Shown: positions 1 through 5,015 of the stretch, one piece after another
Position numbering within the stretch: the first letter of the stretch is position 1
How the letters are laid out: every line of letters starts with the position of its first letter
Assembly: GCA_030626265.1 (NCBI GenBank)
Contig: DAOUPF010000125.1
Location: forward strand, 1-5,173
DNA: 5,173 nucleotides
Reading direction: 5' to 3'
Origin: Sulfurovum sp.
GTDB taxonomy: Bacteria > Campylobacterota > Campylobacteria > Campylobacterales > Sulfurovaceae
Notes under the pieces: generated by a model
Told to the model about the DNA's origin: nothing
The model's input: the letters and a program-made list of their open reading frames with translations, nothing else
Databases searched by the model: none
Position numbers and translations under genes: made by a program

Positions 1-320
1 GCAATGAGTGTAGTAAAAAACTCAGGGAAGAAGCTCACTATCATAGAAGCAGCGACTATGAAAAGTAGAAAACGTCTAAAAGTAGCTATAGCAAAGACAC
101 CTTTGTTTTTCGATGCGACAAAAGAGGGCATAAATGCCTGTACAAATGCCCCCTCAGCAAATATACGACGAAAAAGATTAGGAAGCTTAAAGGCGACCAA
201 AAACATATCACTATATACAGACTGCCCTAGTACTGAAGCTAGTAACATAGTACGAATCAGTCCAGCAATACGAGAGAACAGGATACCGAAGCTGTTAGTA
301 AAGATGGATTTTAGTCGCAT
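1..320 (-). CDS. murJ: MurJ lipid II flippase, N-terminal part (runs off the window)
   Basis: MurJ flips lipid II, the peptidoglycan precursor, from the inner to the outer face of the cytoplasmic membrane. It belongs to the MviN/MOP exporter superfamily. Only the first 106 codons are here, read leftward from the ATG at 320-318. The visible part carries family hallmarks: KSIFTNSFGILFSR at residues 4-17, R23, YSD with D38, and FKLPNLFRRIFAEGAF at 44-59. R17, R23, D38 and R51 appear to match, shifted by one, the E. coli MurJ residues R18, R24, D39 and R52, which are important for function. A third hydrophobic segment starts near residue 83. A purine-rich AAAGAG lies 4 nt before the ATG and supports this start. 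The gene diverges from ruvA across a 147-bp intergenic region. The identity is secure from sequence memory; the C-terminal three quarters cannot be judged. Confidence 0.93.
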   Translation of the reverse strand, partial: MRLKSIFTNSFGILFSRIAGLIRTMLLASVLGQSVYSDMFLVAFKLPNLFRRIFAEGAFVQAFMPSFVASKNKGVFAIATFRRFLLFIVAASMIVSFFPEFFTTLI

Positions 321-360
321 ATGTCTCTTTGTTGTTTTTATTGATAGTTGTTTGGATAGT

Positions 361-389
361 ATTTTAGCGTAATGTTGATATGAGATAAA
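361..389 (-). promoter_or_regulatory. Possible murJ promoter (weak)
   Basis: On the minus strand, TAAAAT (366-361) could act as a -10 box about 40 nt upstream of the murJ ATG. A poor -35-like TTTATC (389-384) sits 17 nt away. The -35 match is weak, which is common in Campylobacterota. It is offered only because the divergent layout requires a promoter somewhere in 321-467. Confidence 0.3.
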
Positions 390-432
390 AACATGACAAT
401 TTGACATATTTTTACATTTATAGAGAAACACT

Positions 433-441
433 TGATATACT
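433..441 (+). promoter_or_regulatory. Candidate extended -10 promoter for ruvA
   Basis: TGATATACT fits an extended -10 element (TG, one base, then TATACT). It would start transcription near 448, about 20 nt before the ruvA ATG and upstream of the AAAGG ribosome site at 456-460. No good -35 is spaced correctly: a TTGACA at 401-406 is 29 nt away, too far. The DNA upstream is very AT-rich. This would serve the whole ruvA, flavoprotein and L,D-transpeptidase-like unit. Confidence 0.4.
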
Positions 442-467
442 ATGACAAATATTTCAAAGGCTAGAAG

Positions 468-1022
468 ATGATAGTAGGTATAGAGGGTACTATAGAACGC
501 AAAGATCCGACATTTGTGCATATAAATGTTAGTGGAATTATACATGAAGTAATGGTGTCTATCAATACATCAAATTCTATAAACGAGGACAAGGTAAAGC
601 TATTTGTGACTCAAGTCATTCGTGAGGATGCCAATCTACTTTTTGGATTTGTGGACAATAATGAGAAAAAAATGTTTGATACTGTTATCAAGATAAATGG
701 AGTAGGACCAAAAGTAGGGCTAGCCATATGCTCCACATTTACCCCAAGCACTTTTGCCAAAGTAGTCGCATCCAAAGATGTGAGTATGCTGAAGCGTGTG
801 CCTGGGATTGGTCCAAAAGCCGCTAGTCGCATACTAGTAGAGCTGGCAGACTTTATCGTAGATGGTGAAGATGATGGAGCAGTGGCATCTAGTGTTGAGG
901 CAGTCATGGCACTAGAGAGTCTAGGGTTCAAAAGAGCTATGATACAAAAAGCCTTGAGTGGATGTAGTGGTGATACAGCTACACTAGTCAAAGAGGGATT
1001 GAAGAAATTACAGAGATTATAG
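468..1022 (+). CDS. ruvA: Holliday junction branch migration protein RuvA
   Basis: RuvA binds four-way DNA junctions as a tetramer and loads the RuvB ATPase for branch migration, before RuvC cuts, in recombinational repair. The 184-residue length is close to the family norm of about 185-205. Domain I is an OB fold (about 1-64) opening with [10 protein letters not shown] and containing the typical LLFGF at 57-61. Domain II (about 65-130) has two helix-hairpin-helix motifs, [12 protein letters not shown] at 76-87 and [16 protein letters not shown] at 111-126, which grip the DNA backbone. Domain III (about 143-184), the RuvB-contacting three-helix end, follows an acidic linker and includes [11 protein letters not shown]. 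The start is supported by AAAGG at 456-460, 7 nt before the ATG. It is the first gene of a rightward unit, with 13 nt to the next gene. It ends in TAG at the normal family length, so TAG works as a stop codon here. Confidence 0.97.
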   Translation: MIVGIEGTIERKDPTFVHINVSGIIHEVMVSINTSNSINEDKVKLFVTQVIREDANLLFGFVDNNEKKMFDTVIKINGVGPKVGLAICSTFTPSTFAKVVASKDVSMLKRVPGIGPKAASRILVELADFIVDGEDDGAVASSVEAVMALESLGFKRAMIQKALSGCSGDTATLVKEGLKKLQRL

Positions 1023-1035
1023 ATATACTTGCGAT

Positions 1036-2187
1036 ATGAAAAGAGAATATAAACATATTATTATTGGAGCAGGGGCATCAGGATTGATGTTGGCTTCACT
1101 GCTAAAAGAGAAACAACAGATACTACTGATAGATGCAGGTAGAAGTGTAGGAGCCAAGATATCTATATCTGGTGGTGGCAAATGTAATCTTACCAATGAA
1201 TCTGTAGATAGTAGTAACTACTTAGGTGAGAGATCATTTGTTTCTGATGTATTGGGTCGTTTTGATCAAGCTCAGACACTATCATGGTTTGCAAAGAGAG
1301 GGGTGCATCCAGTAGTGAGAAAGAGTGGGCAGTACTTTTGTGTGAAAAGCGCAGATGAAGTAACAGCCCTTTTCCATAGGGAGATACAAGGAGTAGATTT
1401 ATCTCCAAATACTCAGGTTAAAAATGTATATAAAAAGGATGGCAAGTTTATAGTCGAGACTAGCCGTGGTACTTATATAGCAGAGCATCTTATAGTGGCC
1501 TCTGGAGGACTTAGCTATCCAAGGATTGGCGCTTCTGGGATCGGTCATGATATAGCCAAATCCTTTGGGCATACAGTTACTACGCTATCACCTGCATTGG
1601 TGGGGTTTACTCTCCAGCCTGAGCAGTTCTTCTTCAAAGAGCTTAGTGGAGTGTCAGTAGAAGTAGAAGTTGGGATTGAGGATAAAAGTATCAGAGGAAG
1701 TCTACTATTTGCCCACAAGGGCATCAGTGGGCCAGCTATACTAAATACATCTTTGTATTGGAAAAAAGGCAAGATAACTATAGACTTTTTGCCAGACTTC
1801 TCTTGGAAAAGTCTTAGAGGTAGTAAAAAGCAGATATCAACACTACTGCCTATGCCTAAAAGAGCAGCAAAAACGTTTCTAGAGTATCTCAAAATAGTAG
1901 ATAAACCTGCCAATAGGTTATCTCCTGATGATATAGAAAACCTAAAATCATTGCAAGAGTATAGCTTCGCACCAGCAGGTACATTTGGATATAGCAAAGC
2001 AGAGGTGACACGAGGGGGAGTAAGTACAGATGAGATGAGCTCAGATACTATGATGAGTACTATAGAGCCAAATCTATACTTCATAGGTGAGGTATTGGAT
2101 GTGACTGGTGAGCTTGGTGGATACAACTTTCAGTGGGCATTTTCATCAGCATATACTTGTGCCAATGCATTAGTTATAGAGGTGTAA
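1036..2187 (+). CDS. HI0933/BaiN-family FAD-dependent oxidoreductase
   Basis: This is a predicted soluble flavoprotein of the HI0933-like (YhiN/BaiN, 'aminoacetone oxidase family') group. Its physiological substrate is poorly defined in most bacteria. The 383 residues match the family's usual length of about 390-420. A Rossmann dinucleotide-binding motif, GAGASG at 11-16, follows HIII, and an acidic LIDAG at 31-35 is placed to bind the FAD ribose. The family signature GGGKCNLTN lies at 46-54. ASGGLSYPRIGASGIGHDIA at 155-174 is the second conserved block. The C-terminal FAD-closing block runs from GGVSTDEM (327-334) through YFIGEVLDVTGELGGYNFQW (348-367). It begins 13 nt after ruvA without a clear Shine-Dalgarno, so coupling to ruvA translation is possible. 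Its stop codon directly abuts the next start. Family membership is firm; the reaction is not known from sequence. Confidence 0.93.
   Translation: MKREYKHIIIGAGASGLMLASLLKEKQQILLIDAGRSVGAKISISGGGKCNLTNESVDSSNYLGERSFVSDVLGRFDQAQTLSWFAKRGVHPVVRKSGQYFCVKSADEVTALFHREIQGVDLSPNTQVKNVYKKDGKFIVETSRGTYIAEHLIVASGGLSYPRIGASGIGHDIAKSFGHTVTTLSPALVGFTLQPEQFFFKELSGVSVEVEVGIEDKSIRGSLLFAHKGISGPAILNTSLYWKKGKITIDFLPDFSWKSLRGSKKQISTLLPMPKRAAKTFLEYLKIVDKPANRLSPDDIENLKSLQEYSFAPAGTFGYSKAEVTRGGVSTDEMSSDTMMSTIEPNLYFIGEVLDVTGELGGYNFQWAFSSAYTCANALVIEV
2178..2183 (+). promoter_or_regulatory. Ribosome binding site inside the flavoprotein 3' end
   Basis: AGAGGT lies within the last codons of the flavoprotein gene and 4 nt before the ATG at 2188. 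The upstream TAA (2185-2187) touches this ATG with no spacer. The arrangement fixes the downstream start and suggests coupled translation of the two genes. Confidence 0.7.
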
Positions 2188-3036
2188 ATGTTCAAAGCAT
2201 TAGTGATAATCTTTATCTCAGCGATTGCTATTTTATTACTCTACAAAGTAATCATAGAGGTTAAAGATAAGAAAGCCACTACTCAAAAAACAATACCAAC
2301 TAAAAAGACAGAACCTATAGTTAGCCAACAAGAGGCAAAAACAGAAAAAATATCCGAAATAGATGAAAAGACTAACTGGATACCACCAATTATATCTGAC
2401 ATAGTAGATAAATATACAAAGCCTGAAATCATACAAAACTCATTATCTGAGAGTATAGAGCTTATCAGTGGCAAGATGGGTGATGCGGTGTTTGTTAGAA
2501 TCTTTAAAAAAGAGGCAGAGCTTGAGATGTGGATGAAGAGTGGAGAGAAATTTAGCCTTATACAGACTTATCCTATCTGTGCCTACTCAGGTGATTTGGG
2601 ACCAAAGCTAAAAGAGGGGGACGAGCAGAGTCCAGAAGGGTTTTACTATGTCAAAAAACGACAGCTCAACCCCAATAGCAACTATCATCTAGCATTTAAC
2701 ATAGGCTATCCAAATAAATACGACAGAGCACATAGCAGAACAGGAAGTTTCATTATGGTACATGGCTCATGTGCCTCTATAGGCTGTTATGCCATGACAG
2801 ATAACAAGATAGAAGAGATATATGAGCTAGTAGAAGAGGCACTAAATCAAGGTCAGAGATTTGTGCGTGTACATATATTTCCATTTCGCATGAGTGATGA
2901 GACTATGAGAGAGTATCGAGAGGATAAATGGTACAAATTTTGGGAGAATTTACAAGTTGGCTACAGGCTATTTGAAGAGTCAAAGATACCACCAAATGTA
3001 GAGGTAAAGGATAAGAGTTATCTGTTTGGAGATTAA
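2188..3036 (+). CDS. Membrane-anchored YafK-type L,D-transpeptidase-fold protein (YkuD domain)
   Basis: This is a predicted periplasmic enzyme of the YkuD/L,D-transpeptidase superfamily, closest by eye to E. coli YafK (DpaA). Such enzymes use a cysteine nucleophile to form or cleave peptidoglycan peptide bonds; DpaA releases Lpp lipoprotein from peptidoglycan. Residues 4-22 form an uncleaved signal anchor (VIIFISAIAILLLY). A Lys/Thr/Glu-rich linker spans about 26-65. The catalytic domain covers about 97-232: VFVRIFKKEAELEMW at 101-115, YPICAYSGDLGPKLKEGD at 128-145, SPEGFYYV at 148-155, and YPNKYDRAHSRTGS at 174-187. The active-site block VHGSCASIGCYAMT spans 191-204, with H192 and C200 the likely catalytic pair and C195 nearby. 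An aromatic helical tail follows. The 282 residues exceed E. coli YafK (about 246), mainly through the linker. It is the last gene of the unit and ends 9 nt from the convergent cytochrome remnant. The family is secure; the substrate is inferred and open, because Lpp is not known in most Campylobacterota. Confidence 0.9.
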   Translation: MFKALVIIFISAIAILLLYKVIIEVKDKKATTQKTIPTKKTEPIVSQQEAKTEKISEIDEKTNWIPPIISDIVDKYTKPEIIQNSLSESIELISGKMGDAVFVRIFKKEAELEMWMKSGEKFSLIQTYPICAYSGDLGPKLKEGDEQSPEGFYYVKKRQLNPNSNYHLAFNIGYPNKYDRAHSRTGSFIMVHGSCASIGCYAMTDNKIEEIYELVEEALNQGQRFVRVHIFPFRMSDETMREYREDKWYKFWENLQVGYRLFEESKIPPNVEVKDKSYLFGD

Positions 3037-3045
3037 TCTATAAAG

Positions 3046-3177
3046 CTACTTTTTCTCCAATTCATGTGACTTATAATGTTCATTAAACCAATCTGGCATA
3101 TCAAACTCCGTATCAATTATTACTTCTGAAAAGTTTTCTATCTCAGTATCATTGAGGTCAAACTTTGGCATTAGTCT
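3046..3177 (-). pseudogene. Detached C-terminal part of the cytochrome c gene, beyond an in-frame TAG
   Basis: Reading on in the same frame past the TAG at 3180-3178 gives 43 sense codons ending at a TAG at 3048-3046. The peptide begins RLMPKFDLNDTEIENFSEV and ends with DMPDWFNEHYKSHELEKK. This looks like the natural C-terminus of the cytochrome upstream: class I cytochromes c usually place the distal heme ligand in a 'MP' turn followed by an Asp/Glu-rich final helix, which fits MPKFDLNDTEIENF. An ATG at 3171-3169, six bases after the TAG, could allow reinitiation to give a 41-residue peptide, and a weak AGAG lies 5 nt before it. The intact reading frame argues for a recent nonsense mutation, a sequencing error or readthrough rather than long decay. 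Confidence 0.72.
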
Positions 3178-3441
3178 CTAGAGCTCTATTGCAGGTTTCA
3201 TTAGGGCAGTTTCTTCATTTGGAGTTTTTAGGAAAGTCATGATGCTCTGCATTGCTAAAGTCATGTTGTTGTCAGATAGTCTCATATGGACTTGCTGGAT
3301 TGCTACTATAGGAGGGGCTAGATCATTTTTCTCATAAGCCTTATGACAACCCATACACTTCTTCTCAAAATCTATGAGTACAGCCTCATCTACATGTGCA
3401 TGTAGTGATATGGCTGCAAACAGCAGAGCTATGAGTCTCAT
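3178..3441 (-). CDS. Small periplasmic c-type cytochrome, cut short by an in-frame TAG
   Basis: This encodes a predicted secreted monoheme cytochrome c for periplasmic electron transfer; the redox partner is unknown. The first 15 residues form a short Sec signal peptide (MRLIALLFAAISLHA), with cleavage likely after A15. The covalent heme site CMGCH lies at 29-33, with H33 the proximal iron ligand, and is followed by KAYEKNDLAPPIVAIQQVH. A helix with LKTPNEETALMKPAIEL closes the visible product at 87 residues. Without readthrough the protein lacks the usual C-terminal helix and the candidate distal ligand, Met at virtual position 91. With readthrough it would be 131 residues, normal for a small class I cytochrome. 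The ATG is 4 nt past the ribBA stop with no obvious Shine-Dalgarno, suggesting co-transcription and coupled translation with ribBA. The heme site and signal peptide are clear; whether a functional protein is made is not. Confidence 0.82.
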   Translation of the reverse strand: MRLIALLFAAISLHAHVDEAVLIDFEKKCMGCHKAYEKNDLAPPIVAIQQVHMRLSDNNMTLAMQSIMTFLKTPNEETALMKPAIEL

Positions 3442-3445
3442 GATT

Positions 3446-4480
3446 TTATATAACTACTACTTTTTCAGAAACATTCAGTCCAAATCCACCAAGTCCTACA
3501 AACTCTGTATCTTTGTTAGTAGTGAGTAGGTTGATATTTTTGATACCTATGTCTTTTAGTATCTGTGCACCTACACCAAACTCTCTAGCCTGCTCTTTTG
3601 ATATAGTTTTTGTATCTAAGAATACCAAAACCCCACCGTTGAGCTTGAGGTACTCTATAGAGTTATTCAAGGCATCATATCGTTTGTCATCCAGTACTAG
3701 ATCTATATCTATACCTATATTGTGAAATTTCACATTTGCAGTCTTGTGAGATTTATAAAACTGTATGACTGTATGAATTCTATCTAGATGGTCACTATAG
3801 GTGATCTTCTCTACTTTTGTACCTCTAAACTCTATCTTCTCTTCACTGATACGCGTTACTAGTTGTTCATTTGCCAAGCGGTACTCTACGATATCTGAAA
3901 TATATACGATAGACATATCGTGATCTAGGGCAAATATCTCTAGATCATCCATTCGTGCCATCTCTCCGTCATCTTTGATGATTTCACATATGACTGCTAT
4001 GGGTGCTAGACCTGCGAGCTTACAGATATCTACAGATCCTTCAGTATGTCCTGTACGCACTAGTACACCACCATCCTTGGCAATGAGTGGAAATATATGC
4101 CCAGGACGCACAAAATCAGTGCTTATAGTTTGAGGGTTGGCAAGCTTACATATACAGTCATCTCTCTCTGCTGCTGATATGCCAGTTGAAGCGGTTGTAG
4201 AGTCTATGGACACAGTAAATGCTGTTTCATGGTTGGATATGTTATTGCTGACCATTGGCATGAGGTCTAGGCTCTTTGCTAGCTTCTTTTGCACAGGCGT
4301 ACAGATAAGTCCTCTGGCTTCTTTTGCCATGAAGTTTACCATCTGGGGCGTAGAAAATGTAGCGGCATATACTAGATCACCTTCATTCTCACGGTTTTCA
4401 TCATCCATCATGATGACCATCTTGCCTCTTTTTATCTCTTCTATAGCTTTCTCTACTCGTTTTATAGCTTCTATTGACAT
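3446..4480 (-). CDS. ribBA: 3,4-dihydroxy-2-butanone 4-phosphate synthase with a degenerate GTP cyclohydrolase II-like C-terminal domain
   Basis: The N-terminal domain converts ribulose 5-phosphate to 3,4-dihydroxy-2-butanone 4-phosphate plus formate, supplying the four-carbon unit of riboflavin in the cytoplasm. RibB motifs are intact: DDENRENEGDL at 26-36 (E28 a metal ligand), STGISAAERD at 98-107, RPGHIFPL at 125-132, RTGHTEGSVD at 142-151 with H145, and CEI with E166. The C-terminal domain (about 203-344) keeps the RibA fold endings REFGVGAQIL at 299-308 and GLGGFGLNV at 329-337. It contains no cysteine at all, so the three-Cys zinc site of GTP cyclohydrolase II is absent, and the total of 344 residues is shorter than the roughly 400 of bifunctional RibBA. 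The Helicobacter pylori protein is similarly known to act only as RibB, so a separate RibA is expected elsewhere. The start is supported by AAAAGG (4495-4490), 9 nt before the ATG, and a promoter lies upstream. Confidence 0.95.
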   Translation of the reverse strand: MSIEAIKRVEKAIEEIKRGKMVIMMDDENRENEGDLVYAATFSTPQMVNFMAKEARGLICTPVQKKLAKSLDLMPMVSNNISNHETAFTVSIDSTTASTGISAAERDDCICKLANPQTISTDFVRPGHIFPLIAKDGGVLVRTGHTEGSVDICKLAGLAPIAVICEIIKDDGEMARMDDLEIFALDHDMSIVYISDIVEYRLANEQLVTRISEEKIEFRGTKVEKITYSDHLDRIHTVIQFYKSHKTANVKFHNIGIDIDLVLDDKRYDALNNSIEYLKLNGGVLVFLDTKTISKEQAREFGVGAQILKDIGIKNINLLTTNKDTEFVGLGGFGLNVSEKVVVI

Positions 4481-4521
4481 GTTTTTGTGCCTTTTAGTTA
4501 GATTCTTGAAATATTTATTGC

Positions 4522-4527
4522 ATTATA
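4522..4527 (-). promoter_or_regulatory. -10 box of the ribBA promoter
   Basis: A perfect TATAAT reads leftward at 4527-4522, which would place the transcript start near 4515 and give a leader of about 35 nt before the ribBA ATG. No good -35 is spaced at 16-18 nt; a TTGATA (4545-4540) is only 12 nt away. The short leader leaves no room for an FMN riboswitch. Confidence 0.6.
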
Positions 4528-4579
4528 CCCTACAAATTCTATCAAAATGTATATTATTTTCAATAATATTAAATAACTC

Positions 4580-4608
4580 TTGACAAGTAAGATGTTTTGA
4601 GATATAAT
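4580..4608 (+). promoter_or_regulatory. Strong sigma-70 promoter of the tRNA-Gln / tRNA-fMet unit
   Basis: TTGACA (4580-4585) and TATAAT (4603-4608) are both perfect consensus hexamers with the ideal 17-nt spacing. The DNA just upstream (about 4557-4578) is nearly all A/T, like an UP element. The bases after the -10 (GCCGTCC) form a GC-rich discriminator, the type linked to stringent, growth-rate control of stable RNA promoters. Transcription should start near 4615, about 27 nt before tRNA-Gln. Confidence 0.88.
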
Positions 4609-4617
4609 GCCGTCCAC

Positions 4618-4636
4618 ATAAGCGATACATGCTTAT
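4618..4636 (+). repeat. Inverted repeat in the tRNA-Gln leader
   Basis: ATAAGC (4618-4623) and GCTTAT (4631-4636) are perfect complements around a 7-base loop. They lie between the predicted transcript start and the tRNA 5' end at 4642. In RNA this would form a 6-bp leader hairpin, possibly a processing or stability element, ending five bases before the RNase P cleavage site. Confidence 0.6.
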
Positions 4637-4641
4637 ACTGT

Positions 4642-4716
4642 TGGGGCATGGCCAAGCGGTAAGGCACCAGTTTTTGGTACTGGTATTCGGGGGTTCGAAT
4701 CCCTCTGCCCCATCCA
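4642..4716 (+). tRNA. tRNA-Gln (anticodon TTG)
   Basis: A full cloverleaf can be folded. The acceptor stem pairs TGGGGCA (4642-4648) with TGCCCCA (4706-4712). The D stem is GCC/GGC. The anticodon stem CCAGT/ACTGG encloses loop TTTTGGT, with anticodon TTG at 4674-4676. The T arm is GGGGG-TTCGAAT-CCCTC with one G-T pair. The discriminator is T4713 and the CCA end (4714-4716) is encoded in the DNA. It is the first gene after the strong promoter and is 80 nt from tRNA-fMet, so the two are probably cut from one precursor. Confidence 0.97.
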
Positions 4717-4751
4717 ACATTAGATTTAATCTTTCTTTAAGTAAAGCAAGA

Positions 4752-4757
4752 TATAAT
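4752..4757 (+). promoter_or_regulatory. Possible secondary -10 box between the tRNAs
   Basis: A perfect TATAAT lies 39 nt before tRNA-fMet and could let that tRNA be transcribed on its own. There is no recognisable -35 at the right distance and the region is AT-rich, so chance is quite possible. Confidence 0.3.
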
Positions 4758-4796
4758 CTCATTCCAAGTCTTAGAGATGAGACTAAAATTTCCTGT

Positions 4797-4873
<77 letters not shown>

Positions 4874-4937
4874 ATTTGAACCCCCAATTTACTTACTCTC
4901 AGAACATTCAAACAAATAACTATAACACTAAAATATG

Positions 4938-4961
4938 CTTAGGTCTCCACTTAGGTCTCCA
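4938..4961 (+). repeat. Perfect 12-bp tandem duplication
   Basis: CTTAGGTCTCCA occurs twice in direct succession (4938-4949 and 4950-4961) with no mismatch, 64 bp past tRNA-fMet. The unit is more GC-rich than its surroundings. In position and size it resembles direct repeats bound by tyrosine integrases (arm-type sites) or iteron-like sites near tRNA-borne elements. No integrase is visible, so the role is unknown. Confidence 0.8.
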
Positions 4962-4971
4962 TTTTAGATTC

Positions 4972-4986
4972 GTTACTATAAGTAAC
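4972..4986 (+). repeat. Perfect inverted repeat upstream of the last gene, possible operator
   Basis: GTTACT (4972-4977), centre ATA, then AGTAAC (4981-4986) form a perfect 6-3-6 palindrome. It ends 29 nt before the ATG at 5016. A further TTACT at 4990-4994 adds a third half-site. The centre contains TATAAG (4977-4982), a usable -10, so a dimeric regulator bound here could block transcription of the downstream gene. The operator role is inference. Confidence 0.55.
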
Positions 4987-5015
4987 TATTTACTACAACT
5001 TATAAGGAATTAAAG

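Noticed and set aside
4..372. Plus-strand open frame of 122 codons
   Set aside because: It is antisense to murJ, whose minus-strand translation matches the family closely.
401..406. TTGACA as the -35 of the ruvA promoter
   Set aside because: It is 29 nt from the best -10 candidate, and no acceptable -10 lies 16-18 nt downstream.
1545..2126. 193-codon minus-strand frame, and similar ones at 611-991, 1190-1408 and 2236-2474
   Set aside because: All are antisense to clearly coding genes (ruvA, the flavoprotein and the YafK-like gene) with no recognisable motifs.
3037..3060. Shared terminator between the convergent genes
   Set aside because: A short T run is present on the plus strand, but I see no stable GC hairpin before it.
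3178..3180. TAG recoded as a sense codon throughout the genome
   Set aside because: ruvA ends with TAG at its normal family length and the cytochrome remnant itself also ends in TAG, so a genome-wide change of the code is not supported.
4481..4521. FMN riboswitch before ribBA
   Set aside because: The predicted leader is about 35 nt, far too short for the RFN element, and no conserved parts of it are visible.
4137..4583. 148-codon plus-strand frame
   Set aside because: It is antisense to the RibB catalytic domain and runs across the ribBA promoter.
4938..4961. CRISPR array
   Set aside because: There are only two 12-bp copies in direct contact, with no spacers and no cas genes.
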